Translations under genes and position numbers: made by a program | The notes under the pieces: model-generated | The model's input: only the letters and a program-made list of their open reading frames with translations | What the model was told of the DNA's origin: nothing | Database searches by the model: none | Source of the DNA: Dryas octopetala | Lineage: Eukaryota > Streptophyta > Magnoliopsida > Rosales > Rosaceae | Length of the DNA: 64,000 bases | Direction of reading: 5' to 3' | Assembly: GCA_963921425.1 (NCBI GenBank) | Contig: OY992832.1 | Location: 7,192,001 to 7,256,000 of the forward strand | Part shown: positions 46,083 through 59,003 of the stretch, in pieces | Position numbering within the stretch: position 1 is the first letter of the stretch | How the letters are laid out: every line of letters starts with the position of its first letter

Positions 46083-46131
46083 GCCACGTCATAAGGGTCC
46101 CACTAAATGTGGGTCCTGGTGATGACGTGTC
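46083..46131. promoter_or_regulatory. Palindromic ACGT (bZIP-type) site upstream of remorin
   Basis: GCCACGTCAT at 46083-46092 and ATGACGTGTC at 46122-46131 face each other; inside them GGGTCCCAC and GTGGGTCC also face each other. TGACGT/CACGTC cores bind plant bZIP factors. The site is about 240 bp before the remorin ATG. Confidence 0.55.
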
Positions 46132-46365
46132 AAGATCAGAAATAAGTACATGTGCTGCAGAGGAGCTGATCCAGCAGGAAACTGTGAAACACGCCTGTCT
46201 GTGTCTGCCTGCCTGCCTACAAAACGGGTCAAAATACAAAGAGAGACCGAGACTGAGATGTTTTCACCCATTTAAGCTCTTTTCTTACTTACTCATTATG
46301 ATTTTGTAGAGAGAGAACAAAGTTGTTATTAGGGAGAGAAAGAGAGAGAGAGTGAGAGAGATCTA

Positions 46366-49300
46366 ATGGAGTACGAGAGGATACACAAAGTTCAGGTAAA
46401 GTTGCTAACTTTTGTGCATGAAGAAAATGAAGACCCATGTCTCATTTTACTTTATTCTTTTTTTTTTTTTTTTTGAAGTTTCTGCAAATGAATGGAGCTA
46501 AATTTCTTGGTTTGTTTCTCTTTGGTTATGGTTTTTTTTTTTTTTTTTTTTTTTCTGAATGATTTTCTTCTTTTTTTTTTTTTTTTGGGAGAGGGGGTTT
46601 CTAAAATGGGGTGGTGGGAAAATGAGAAAATGCACACACAAGCCATGATTTAATTTTGTTCAAACTGGTTTTCATCCTGAACTTATCATTTGGTTACCCA
46701 TTTGTTTCTTCATTGTAATATTTGATTAGTAGTTAATTATATTTGTATCCTATATAGAGTAGATATGTTTTTTTTCCTGAGTTTATGGTGATCAGAAAGG
46801 TATAACTTGTCATTATGAATTGTTTAATTGTTACAAGACACAGTGCAAGGATGTGGAAAAAAGGTTGTGATATTTATTAGACTTGATTATGGCTTTGTAT
46901 TGTTTTAAAGATTGTTGATCTTCCTCGAGTTATTTTAATTAAAAAAAAATCAAAATTAGGCTACCTGTTTGGTGTTTGATTGGAAATTGAGATGATTCAG
47001 AATGATTGAACTAATATAAATATAATTATTGATTTTGTTTTCTCTGATGATTGTGTTTTTAAACAAATATTATAACTTTTTAGCAGCTTGCTGGGTTAAT
47101 GCTTTCTATCTCTTTATTCCTTTACTCCTCAATTTCAGACTGGCATAATTTCTCCTAGTAAACTGAGGATGAAGCTCATGGGGCCTCACCATCATAAGAA
47201 GAAGGATGGGTCAAACAGTAACTCCTCAAGGACTTCTCCTTCCAAGCTTGAGGATTCCGAGTTTGTCAAGAATAGCCTATTAGACCCCATGAGTGGAGAT
47301 GAGGAAGGTCTGTCTCTATTCTTCTTTGTTTTGATGGTAATGAACTTTGTTTTGCATCAGAACATAACCAATGAATTACCACAGCGTAGCTGTTGTTCTA
47401 ACTTCAATTAGGTTTTCCTTTTGGTTTTTTTGGTGTGAACTTTATGTTTTATATGCATTGTTCAAACTGCTAGACAAATATTGTCTAAACTGATTTACTG
47501 ATTAAGCCTTATGCTGTACAGTTGCATCTACTAGCTTAGATCTTCTGCCTACAAATTTTTCCACTGAAGCGGCATTGGACCTCAGACAAAGTGATCAAAC
47601 TTCTTGCCAACTGAAGGAGTCATTGCCTAGAGAAAATGGTAATGCTGGTCGTGTTAAATTGCAGAAAGGCGCAAAGGGTGACAATGGTAATTCAAGTGCC
47701 ATTCACCCAGTGAGAATAATGGAAGATGAAAATCTTGATTATGATAGTAATGCTAGTTCATCCAGTTTTGAGTTTCATAAAGGGGAGAGGTCAGTACACA
47801 GTCACGTTTCAAGATCACTGTCAAGAACTATGCCATCCAAGTGGAATGATGCTGAGAAATGGATATTGAATAAGCAAATTGTACAAGCTAATTTTCCTAG
47901 AAAGAATGCTTTGCAGAACCAAACAAATAGGTTGCCTGTGACAAATATGGTGAGGGTGGTTCCCGAGTCCGGTAATTATGATTATAAGATGAATGCCAGA
48001 GTTGCAGACAATAAGCAGGTTGATTTCTGTCAACCTGCATCACAGATTGGGTTTGATAAATTCTCTATTAGTTCTTCTGGGTCTCACCCCAGTTCAGGTC
48101 AAGCTTGTGGGGGTAATGTTTTGTTTGATGCATCTTCACAAAGTAAAGATTTGAACGAAGTGGATCACATGAATGCACCCTGCTCGAAAGGTTTGGCAGA
48201 TAATACTACAGGTAAGCTCAGGCATTCCTTGTGCTTTAATAAAAATATGAGGTTGGTACATTGTTTATGTTCTCTAGGATTGTCCTTTAAAAGAAAAAAT
48301 TACAAGCATGCATTTTAGAAGCACATGTATAATAAGTATATACTGAGTGAGGCTATGCTCTGGGCATAAGTTTTAGATCAAATACATTGTTAAAGTGCGA
48401 TTAATTTACATGGAAATGGAAATTGGGTTGATGGTTCCTATGTCACTGTGAAATTCAAACCAGGTTGAGGAACACACTGAATTTTGTATGGCAATAAATT
48501 TGTTGATCTGGGTCTGCTCTGAACCAGGCAAAAAATTATGGGGTAGGGTTTATTGTACACAGCATAAAATCAGGGTCTGAGGTCTTAGTGTGCAGGACTG
48601 ATATGCCTTCCTAAGGTTGATATAGTGGCTTGACTAGATCCCATCTGTGATATAATTGTATGAACTATAGTTCTTTGTACAGTTACAGGGTGAAGGATTC
48701 ATGAGAATTTACAATAACTTGATCAATGTCTATAGCAGAGGCAGAGAAAATTAATCTTTTGCTTTTCTATTTATGCAGGTGTAGCTGCCATAAGATCAGT
48801 CTGTATGAGAGACATGGGAACAGAAATGACACCCATCCCAAGTCAAGAGCCTTCAAGGACTGCTACTCCTGTTGGGGCAACAACCCCACTCCGCAGCCCA
48901 ACTTCCTCAACCCCGTCAACTCCTCGAAGAGGTGCACCAGCTCCAACACCTACTACTGATGATGAGTTGCACCAACGAGTTGAAAACAACAAGAAAGAAT
49001 TGTCAGAAGAAGAATTGAAGCTCAAGACAAGGAGGGAGATTGTAGAACTTGGTCTCCAGCTTGGTAAGATGAACATTGCTGCTTGGGCAAGTAAGGATGA
49101 GCAGGAGAAAAAAAAATCTTCTACTGAAACCGTTAATATGGTGGAACTAGAGCGGATTGAATTTGAAAAACGTGCAGCTGCGTGGGAGGAAGCTGAAAAA
49201 TCTAGACATATGGCAAGGTTTCTTCAATAACCCTTTAAACCCTCAATATCTTAAAACTCCTATTGGTTCACTTTTCTTGTTTTTTTCTTTCAATTGGAGA

Positions 49301-50038
49301 ACTGTTTTGTTGTTGTACTATAAACCAAGTAGATACCTTCCACCATCCTAACATGACTAGAGAATGCCTAATATTTCTCAGATATAAGCGTGATGAAATC
49401 AAAATCCAAGCATGGGAAAGTCAGCAGAAGTCAAAACTAGAGGCAGAGATGCGGAGAATAGAGGTATTTAAATTTTTTTCCATTTTGCATTTTCAGTCGG
49501 CAGAAACTGTTCTATTGTCAATTCTAAAACCTTGGGCTTCCTTCCTGTTGAATGGTAATGTCACTGGTCAGTGAGCTCAAATTATTAACTTTATACTTGG
49601 CGATTGAAACAGTCAAATTTCATACTTTCCAGTCACATGTTTTTTATCCTGGATGACTCAATAATACTTTTCTGTGGGAAACGAGTGGTCATTCAATTTA
49701 TGAGTGGACAAATCACAGACCTCACACAATATTGATTGAGCCACAACTTGAAATGATAATCTTTTAATTACTAAGATCTTTATGCATATGGAAACTTCTA
49801 TTTGTCATAATTCAAGAGTACCTCTTCTTAGGCTCAAGTTGAACAAATGAGAGCCCAAGCTCAATCCAAGATGGTGAAGAAGATAGCATTAGCAAGGCAA
49901 AGATCTGAAGAAAAACGAGCAGCAGCTGAAGCCAGAAAAAATCAAAACGCAGAAAGAACTGCAGCTCAAGCAGAATATATTCGCCAGACCGGACGAATGC
50001 CATCATCTCCTTACATTTGTTGCGGATGGTCGTCGTAA
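46366..50038 (+). CDS. Remorin family protein, long form
   Basis: Six exons: 46366-46395, 47139-47307, 47522-48211, 48779-49217, 49382-49463 and 49832-50038, phases consistent, 538 residues. The first exon encodes only MEYERIHKVQ. The N-terminal two thirds is disordered and rich in Ser and Asn; a Pro/Thr-rich block (TPVGATTPLRSP) precedes the C-terminal remorin domain, a long charged coiled coil (VELERIEFEKRAAAWEEAEK through KIALARQRSEEKRAAAEARK). The protein ends SSPYICCGWSS, where the Cys pair is the expected S-acylation and membrane-anchor site. Remorins mark plasma-membrane nanodomains and act in immunity, symbiosis and plasmodesmata. The neighbours (hydrolase remnant, ARF6) match At1g30320. 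The leader is GA-rich, and a bZIP-type palindrome lies about 240 bp upstream. Confidence 0.92.
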
Positions 50039-50474
50039 AACCAGAAAGAACATGTAGAAGGAAATTCTTCATACAAGGCTTGGCAAAAGTGGCCTCTTGC
50101 ATGTGTTCAGGATACATCATGATTCAAAGAGAGTGTAGTCTGTGTATGCTAATCAAGTTTGTATCTACCGAGCAACCAGAGTGTGTTAGTTGTTACATGA
50201 AGTGAATTTTTCAATAGATGCATATAAATCTCTAGCATCTATCTTCCATCATTGTTTAGAGCCTTTGGACCCCACCCCTTCTCTCCTCCTCTTCCTGAAA
50301 TAGTGGAAAAGAAGAGAATAAATAGGATCAGGTATTACATTAACGTTGAGTGAATTGCAATGTTGGGACTCGGAAGCAAATGAAAATGTTCGTCTTGCAA
50401 TGAGAATTCTACTTTTAAGTTGATATGTTTCAATAAGATTTTTTCCTTCTTCCCTTTTAAATTAAAGGGGGACT
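50039..50474. other. 3' flank of remorin
   Basis: Presumed remorin 3'UTR and the short 5' flank of the tRNA. I see nothing else. Confidence 0.5.
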
Positions 50475-50545
50475 GCACCAGTGGTCTAGTGGTAGAATGG
50501 TACCCTGCCACGGTACAGACCCGGGTTCGATTCCCAGCTGGTGCA
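50475..50545 (+). tRNA. tRNA-Gly (GCC anticodon)
   Basis: A 71-nt cloverleaf. The acceptor GCACCAG (50475-50481) pairs with CTGGTGC (50538-50544), the D arm holds TGGTCTAGTGGTAG, the anticodon loop is CTGCCAC with GCC, and the T loop is TTCGATT. The T stem CCGGG/CCCAG has one C-A mismatch (50522 with 50536) where plant tRNA-Gly normally has C-G. No intron. TTTT for pol III stop lies near 50577. The mismatch leaves some doubt about function. Confidence 0.9.
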
Positions 50546-50550
50546 AACTT

Positions 50551-50574
50551 GGGTTTGATTCCTGGCTGGTTCCA
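50551..50574 (+). repeat. Degenerate repeat of the tRNA 3' half
   Basis: GGGTTTGATTCCTGGCTGGT follows the tRNA after five bases and copies its T arm and 3' acceptor strand with a few changes. Its CCTGG keeps the G that the tRNA itself has lost to A. Confidence 0.8.
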
Positions 50575-50594
50575 ACGTTTTAAATGTTTACCTC

Positions 50595-50899
50595 TACCCC
50601 AAGGTCACCCAACCTTCAAAAATAGCAAATTTGGTAATACCGGGGTGACCTTCAAAAATAGAAAATTTGGTAATATCGGCACATGATTGTAATCGAAAAA
50701 AATTAACTTAATCGAAAATCTTTTGTTTATATGACTATTGTCAATTAAATAAAAAAAATCAATAATTTTATATAATCAAAAGATTTTCGATTGATTTAAT
50801 TTTTTACAAAAATAATTTTTAATAAATTATTTAAAAAATAAACGATTTTGATCAGTATAGTCAAAATCAAAATTTGGGGGATTGTGTGACCTTGGGGTA
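50595..50899. mobile_element. Foldback MITE next to the tRNA, about 305 bp
   Basis: The ends TACCCCAAGGTCACCCAA and, inverted, TACCCCAAGGTCACACAA match closely. Inside, AATCGAAAATCTTTTG and its reverse complement face each other around an AT-rich centre, so the unit could form a long hairpin. The left arm contains two direct copies of a ccttcaaaaatag-type stretch. I could not settle the target duplication. Confidence 0.72.
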
Positions 50900-52983
50900 C
50901 CCTACCAAGTGCTGTCCAAAAAAGAATGAGAGAAATAGAAGAGAAACTTCAAGCAATTTAAAATTAGTACCAAAAAAAGCAATTTAAAGGGCTTTTATCT
51001 TTTGCTGGGTACTATGACGCGTTCAAGGGAAGTCTAGCTTGTGTTCAGTCCACCACTATCAAATTGGGTTAGTCTGCACAAGAAATCACAGGCTCTGAAA
51101 GGCCACCACTTTCAAGTTAGTTTTATAGTTTATTATGTTTTAGATTCAGACCCTACTGCAGCCAAAAAAAAAATCAAAAATTATTTTCATAGCCTTTTTT
51201 GAGTACTGGCCCTAGGGTTCCTGGCTATGGTACTACCTTGTGTATTATTTAATTAAACCCCACATGCTTGTGCACACTCCTACATTTAGAGCTGTTTTTA
51301 AATTGGGCAGCTTAGCTTGAAAGACCTCTTTTATATTTGGCACCCCAATGTCCCAGGCCATATAACCTAGCCACCTGTAGGCATGCTTCAAACATCACTA
51401 AAAATACAATATTCAGCATACTTGTTGGAACTTGTTTTCTACTAATCAAAGAACAATTTCATGCATAACTTTGTGTGTACAAAAGTAATCTATACTGATT
51501 GTATAATCGTATATCATATCCACCTTCTTTCACAAGAAACAGGCTTATCACTAGATGAAAAGTCTCATATAAAATGTCTATGCTAATATGGAAAAGTTTT
51601 GAAAACTTAGAATACCATCAAATTTGGAAAAAGAAAACATCTCTTTTTATAAAGTATTCAAATGTGTAAATATCTAGTAAAATAGAAGTCTGTTATTGAT
51701 TTTTCTCCTCTACAGGTTTTGGACTGAGGCTCAATTTAGGTAGACACAATAAGTGTCCACAGGGTAAAGCTCATGTTGGGTGAGTAAAACAAGATGGACC
51801 CTTGGTTTGGTCAATAGTGTGGAGGACAGAGCATGGGGTCATGTAAAAGTAGTCATGCAAATTACAATGTAGGTTAAGAAAAAGTCTCTGCCCTATAATA
51901 TAAAGGGAGTTGGGTTGGGGTTGTTGTATTGCCAACCTACCTTCTATTGGGTCCTATAGTTGTTGATGGAGCCCTATCTTGTCACCATTCCATTCCACAA
52001 AATGTCCCATCTGTGCACACCACAGAGAGCCCCACAACATGCATAAAAAAACACAATACCCTTCACTTTCAATTTCACCTTCTATTCAGTGACCCTCCAG
52101 TAGTCCCACAGGGAAAAGACAGTGCCCAATTATAACTTTGCTTCTCTTCCTCACCCAATATGAATGCAGAATTGGAAACTATATACTTTCACAAACCCAA
52201 TCTATGAAATTTAAGGGAAAAAAAAAGAGAGAATAAGCCAAAGGATGAAGAGCCATACAAGGACAGGCATGTGCATACCAACACCATATGGGCCCTCAAA
52301 TAATTGTGAAGGAAAGTTGATAAGAATTAAAGTCATTGGTGTAAAGGGCCGAAAAAAAAGAGTCATTAGTGTAGATCAGAAAAAGTATTTTATGATAATC
52401 GGTTTTTGAATGCACATATAGATCATTTGTAGATATCAGCAGACTAAACACTCAGATATCAGATGCTTAATTGAAACCAAATGTGGGGATTCATATGCTT
52501 GGTTTTTTTTCACAGAATTTTAGCACCCAACGAGGATATCAAAGCATAGGCTACTTTCAAATTAATGGAAACACATAGAGTTACTTTCCACGCCTAGCTG
52601 GAACAGAGACCCATCACATGGCATTTAAACGTTTTATCTGAACACAAAAAGTACTGTCAGAAATCAGAATCAAGGAAAGGCCAAAATAAAGATATAACAT
52701 GTTCCACTTCATGTCTAGCTTTATGCAAGCTGCATCTCAGAAATAGACTGCATCATATATTTTCTTAAAAGGCTATTCTCACAAATATTAATCTCCTAAT
52801 ACATATATGCATTGCACGTATTGACAGAAGGAAATAACAAAAAGGATATCATTTAATTACAGTATTAGCTTATATAAACTAAGCTTTAAGGTAGTATTAG
52901 GCAGCCCTTCCCACTCTTACAAGGGTAGGAGGAGATGCGAATATTACATAAGAGAGAATGAGTATCTTCACCGGTTAAGTTGT
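50900..52983. other. Spacer between the tRNA/MITE and ARF6 3' end
   Basis: AT-rich; no gene seen. The part next to 52983 should hold the ARF6 3'UTR. Confidence 0.5.
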
Positions 52984-55900
52984 TCAATAGTCGAGAGACC
53001 CCACGGATGTTATCCCACTGCTCAAATTTCTTGAGTCCTGCCGGCTTCCATAATCATCACAACTATTGTTTGAGAGCCTCTTAACTGGGACTGACTTCAG
53101 AAGTTCTAGGCCTCGTTTTCCCATTTGCTGCACTTCTTGTGGTGAGAGTATTTTGATGCACCACACACTATTTACAAACTCCCTGGTATGAGAATAAATC
53201 AATGAATCAAGAGTGTGTTTCGATGACGTGCCAGAAAGTTCCATTGTCGAATGGTTAATGTTTCAATCAAGCCTAAATAGATACACGTCATTGCCTACAA
53301 ACTACGAATTACGATCCTAGATAATTGGAAGGGGATATCTGCAGTCCTGTGGAGACGGACCTGAGTGTCATATTTGTGTAGTGTAGTGCATATGAACATG
53401 GAAATAAGTTTAGCAGAATAATAAAGCAATGACAAAAGTACTAAACAAGTTTTCTCACAAGTCTCTCAAATCTTCACAACTTATAGCTATAGGAACTCTT
53501 TTATTAAGTCTCCGAAACTTCAGACTTGGGTGGACTCATGCATTTTGTCAACATAACCACTTTCAGACAAGTATCCTACAATTCATAGCTAGGAGAATTT
53601 GCCTACACTTGCAACTGAAAGATAATTATAGAGGTAGGAACTCACGGCCAGGGATCATCCCCAAGGAGAAGAACATCATTCTCCCGGTCAACAAATACAA
53701 GCTGCCAGCCTGATCTCACAGGGTCCTCCAACTCGCCTTCAAGGCCAAACATACGAGCAAGCTCGCTACGCAGCTCATGGTAGCTGCTGAACTTGGTAAT
53801 ATCCAGTGACCTCCCGAAGGACCCAGACTTGTAAACCTGCAAATGATTTTGATGTTTGCTTAAAAAACAAAGGGAAAAAAGACACTGCATAACGCCACTT
53901 TCAAAGTGTCTGACCAGTCCATTGGGTAGGCAAAATAAATTATAAACCTTTTAAAGAATATTACCTTAACAAAATTTCCGCTAAGTGGGTTTCCATTTCC
54001 CACATTTTCTGGAGACTGCAGGAAACTTGACTCATCAATGCAACTGGAAGGTGTAACTGCTGGATTAAGCGAGAAATCAGTTCCTGTAGTGCTCATGTAA
54101 TTAGAAGGAAAGTGTATGATTGTAGAGTCATTATCACTGCCAACTCCTCTAAGGTTTGACATCCCGCTCTGCATTAGAAGAGATGAGGACTCTATATTGA
54201 CACCGAATAAAAGATGGCTTTGAGGATCAGTGCTGCCTTCTTGGTCTATTGAGCACTCTCTCCCTGGAAAGGGTGGCAATGAAATAGAGTTCTGAGAGAT
54301 GGTAGTCTGGGGAGGTCCCAACTGTTCCACCTGGGGCAGACCACATTGAGAAACTCCAGAAGAAAGAAGAGGTTCAATTGCAGCTCGCTTTGATGGCCAG
54401 ACAGCAGATGATATTAAAGAATTGGTTCTAGGAAGGTTGATCATGTGGGATGATTCGTCCTGCGGAAAAGAACCCATGAGACTGTGCAAGGGAGATAAAA
54501 TGGTGCTGATTGCAGGGTTCCCAGCCGTATCAGAAAAACTCTGTTGCTGGCCTAGTGAGGTGATGACTTGCAAAGATGGAGACTGGGATTGAGAGGCTGA
54601 AGCAAACTGAGTCATGGTAGAGACGGCACTTGGAATCTGCTGATGATCAACTAGATGTTGCTGTTGCTGTTGCTGCTGTTGGTTACTGAAAGAATTCTGA
54701 TGCTGCAATTGTCTCTGAAGAAGGTGCGACTGATTTTGAGTCTGAGACTGTGACGGACGAAGGTTTTCTTGAACACCTTGGAGAAAGGCTTGCTGAGGCT
54801 GAGACTCTTGCACCATCTGGGGATGCATCAAGGCAGCAGACCTGCTAGGAAGGTTTTGGGGTTGCTGGAACTGCAGAAGGGATGTAGGTAGCGATTTGGA
54901 AGGATCTACTGCCCTCATCTCCTGAAGTGCAGCAGCAGCCATAGCTTGGTACATGTCTGTTTGCAAGCCAATCATAGAAGCATCAAGCCTTGGCTGCATC
55001 CATGGTGTGACCCCAAAGCCATGATAGTTCAGAGATTGGATTCCTCGGTCTCCATTATCTCCTCGAAGCCACATAAGTTGAGAATTCATGCCAAGGTCAT
55101 CATCCCTGATACCTGAGAGAACAAAGTAGGCAAATAGAGAGGAAAAGAAATGATTTCAAAATTTTCCTACTGTCTCAATGCAAGAAGATATAAAATAGGG
55201 AGTTGAATTGGCAGTACATGAGCATACCATTGAAAGAGGGTAGTCCCGAGGGCCACGGTCGCTTAAGCCTAAGGGGGAATGGAGATGGATACATGGGGAA
55301 TGTTGTTAATGGTTCAACCTCCCACAGGGATACTCTTGGTTGCCTCTCCCCGGCCGTTGATTCATCCCAGCCCACCTATTAAGTGAAAAATTCATCAAAG
55401 TTCCAAGGAAATTATAAAAGATATGAAGCAACATTCTGAAAGAACTTAACCTGCAAAGATATTCAATCAATCAAAATATTCATTTCATGATATTCATTAT
55501 ATTTATATGTACATACATATTAGTCTCAACAAACCTTGACTGAGCGCCAATGTGAATTAGACCACCGAGCAGGATCTAGGTCACTTATGCCAGTTATTGT
55601 CCCCATGTAGCTGATAACATATAATTGTCAGATATCAGCCAATAACATTTATAACTTCTACAATAAAATTAATATAAAAGAGGACATTCTTAGCAGTCTA
55701 TAATGTACAGATGCCAACCCATAAAAGATTTTTTTTTTTTTTTGAAGGAGATCACAGACATCCAATACTTAATCAAATGTAAGAAAGAAAGAAAGAACAT
55801 AAGGGAAAATATCCAGTAGTCGTTTTAATTATAGCATCTGTAACAAAATAAACGTTTAAAACATACCGGCGGACACTTGATTCTTCTGTTTCAAACAGCA

Positions 55901-58900
55901 TCCTAAAACGCATGCCAACAGAAATACAAGTATGATAGACTGCTTTAATGTACTTGGTCAGGGGAATGACGAACTCTGATGGGCTAGCCCTGCAAGAAAG
56001 GTGTTGTAAATTTTAAGGAAGTGATAAACCCAAACGTTTGGATATCATCAACCTGCACAGAGCATACCTTGGGTTATAAAATATGGTGAAACGACTGTTT
56101 GTTGCAGCTGCGTGAGCTGCAGCAGCAAGAAGTCCCAAGTGCATGCTATCACTTGATAAAACAGATGAAGGCATCACAGTTTGTGGTCGGTTAGCTCGCC
56201 GAATACCAAGGAGTAGTTGATTTTTTTCATTCCTGAAGCAGCCAAAAACAATTAGTATGAACCCAAGATAAAAAGACTCAATTTGGGACAGTGAGAAGAA
56301 GCAGATTTGCATTATTTTTTTAGGCATCCTTGCCTATCTTTTCATGCACTTTATTTTTCTTTTAAATAAAATTGTATATGTTTTCTATTTTTCTTAAAAA
56401 GGAAAAAAGAAGAAATATATTCCCAGGCTGAGAATCATTATACACATTATACATTGAGCTCATTCAGTAAACTTATTTCCTTACTTTCTTCTGAGTACCA
56501 GAGCTTCCAGCAAGATGGTTTGAGGAGAGGGAAAAACACAGAGAAACAAAAATAAAATAATTTAACAGTTTTTATGTCTTGACAAAAGCAGAGAACAAGT
56601 GAACAGCTTACCAGATGAAAAGAACTGAATCTCCAGCAACAAGTCTTTTAGCACTTACAAACACACTCCACCCTGTCGTAAGGAGGTGCCTTTTGGGCTG
56701 GCCTGAAATATAAAAAATTTAACAATGGTTTAGATATGCATATTATATAACAAAATTCGCTCCTACTTCTTAACTTTTTGTCTACATGGTATTCCCATTA
56801 CACAAGCTGGAAAACCAAAAGAAGTCGCAATGATTGGAAAGTATCAAAAAATGTTTAAGGAGGTGGATTCATCACAAATCAAACTCTTTTCTTGTTATCT
56901 ACTTCACTCCATGATTTTGAAGTAGAATTTTTTCTTCATTTTTGACAAAAATTGACATTAGAAAACTCACCACGAAATATGTGTCTAAATTTCCATTCAT
57001 TATCATGGAGATCCCTTGCAATTAACTCTTGGGCTGGTGGTTGTTGGGAGAAGTCCTGCATGTCAAAAAAAATCATGACCTCAGAAACAACAAAAGGCAG
57101 AAGGAAAAATCCTGTAATTTGTAGACAGGAACAATTTTTTCGCTGAGTCAAAAATGTCAGGCAAGGTAAATTCCTAAATTCCAAACTCATGGACAATGCT
57201 ATTGGCCTCCTTGGAATTTATCATGCTAAATCTATCTTTCTGCATATGTTGTCTTTTGTTTGTGCAGATGAATCGATGATCATGTAAAAATATATTGCGT
57301 ACAAAACTTCCGACAAAAAATGCATAGTAATGTTATAAGATCTTTTACACTTCTAAGGTAAAAGAAGACCAAATCTTATCTAACTAACAAGCATCAAGCA
57401 TGAGTGGACATGAGTGTTGTAATCTCAAGGGTATAAGACACCAAATTTTTGGTAGAACTATTGCCCAAACCATAGTAATTGGCTCAAAATTGATGGTCAT
57501 ACTCCAAAAAGTTAATAAGAGAATTTACCAATGGAGGAAACACTTTTTCAGCTGCCCGGCGAGGAACAGAAAAACCGCCATGGGTACTTGTGTCACTGGC
57601 TGTCAAGGTCTTACAAAAATAATTTGTTGGCTGTTTGTTTGGGTTGCCTAACCCTGCTGGGAGGTAGCCATCCTTTTGCTCTTGCTACAGGTGAAGGTTT
57701 TTAACAAAATGAGATGCAATTGATAAGAGCAACAATTCCAAAAGCCAATCAAGAAAAAATGGCATACCGGACTTAGTGGTTGCAAGGTCATCTGTGCATA
57801 TACTTCATCTGTCTCAACATCTGCCTGAAGTTAACAATAATTAACCTTTAGAAACCAGCATATTGTAATTTTCAAAGCATGAACTAACTAAATTAAGCAA
57901 GCCTTACATGCATTGTCACATTGTGGAGTTGACAGATAAGTTGTGGAGGTAAGCTTGGGTAGTTAGGGATATGGGCATCCACTTCCTTGTTGGTTGATGC
58001 AGCAACCTACATTAAAACAAGCATTTCAGTCTGTGTAGGGGGAAAAAGAAACAACAAGAGTATAAAATTTACAGAAGAGTGATCACAGCATAACACGTTT
58101 GTTCCCCAAAAAGTGCAGAAACAAATTCTTAATCCCTTTGTTAACATAAATTGACATGACACTAGAACTGCTTCAAATCTTATTGCAAAGCAGAACAGAA
58201 GAATTTATATATACAAACCTGCTCACTATGACCTTGAGGAAAATAAACTACACGGCTACCCACAGCAGGTAGAGAAACAAGAGGACCCGCACAAGCATGC
58301 CAAAGTTCAGAATTCAAAACTCTCTTTTCCCCTGCAAAATTCAAAATATTCACCAAAATGAATACCCATGAAGAACAACATATGGTTTGAAATATGATTA
58401 TAAAGCCACCAATAGAGAATCTAAAGAATGCTCCAATGTCAACCAAGGGCCTCATCAAGAGAGAAAATTTTCCATCAGTATAGGGTTTCTGGCAATATGG
58501 TAAACTTTAAAACTTCAAAAGTTTTGAAGTTTACCATGAATCTGACGAAACATAAATCAAGCCCCAAGCACAAGGAAAAGGACAGAAACTGAACAAGTAA
58601 AGCCAAATTAAGCCACTGCCAGCTGAGAAAATTGAGGAAAGAGAAGAAACCAAAATAGAAAATAAGCTTTTGCTGACATTTTGAGTCTCAGTAGCAAAAG
58701 AAAAGCAGCAAATAGAGAGAGGAAGGGAGAGAGAGATGATAGCTTAATACAGCTAACTGAGTTAATCTGCTAACTTGAGTTATCAAGATTTTAATTTCTA
58801 TCTTTTCTCCACCATTTTTTGGCAACCAAATGGAACCTATTAACATCCCCAAATCCTAAATCATACAAGATATTAACCGTAGAATTCAGTTTAACATCCT

Positions 58901-59003
58901 GATTAAAAAAAGAAAATACACACTCAGAGCAATTTTGCAAGCAACAGTAAGCATATATACCTTCCTGGGTTTGAGGACTAAAACCAGCAGAAGAGAGCCT
59001 CAT
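52984..59003 (-). CDS. ARF6: Auxin response factor 6 (ARF6)
   Basis: Fourteen coding exons on the minus strand: 58961-59003, 58219-58331, 57908-58006, 57768-57824, 57529-57684, 56971-57055, 56612-56702, 56068-56232, 55867-55989, 55535-55610, 55228-55375, 53965-55112, 53646-53836 and 52984-53182; phases agree and give about 897 residues. It is a nuclear transcription factor that binds auxin response elements. The B3 DNA-binding domain spans about residues 127-230 ([20 protein letters not shown], then [20 protein letters not shown]). The ARF ancillary domain follows. The middle region is Gln-rich with a run of eight Q, which marks an activator ARF. The C-terminal PB1 domain (exons 13-14, from [16 protein letters not shown], with [19 protein letters not shown]) mediates Aux/IAA binding. 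The miR167 site lies in exon 13. Synteny with At1g30330 favours ARF6 over ARF8. Confidence 0.95.
53697..53717 (-). promoter_or_regulatory. miR167 target site in ARF6 mRNA
   Basis: On the minus strand the 21-mer reads GAGATCAGGCTGGCAGCTTG plus a final T. That is the miR167 site I recall for ARF6, with mismatches only at miRNA positions 1, 2, 14 and 21 and perfect pairing across the cleavage point. It lies in coding exon 13 within the PB1 region and predicts slicing by miR167, as in other plants. Confidence 0.93.

Noticed and set aside
50420-50686. Reading frame across the tRNA-Gly
   Set aside because: It translates the tRNA and MITE DNA; the cloverleaf explains the sequence.
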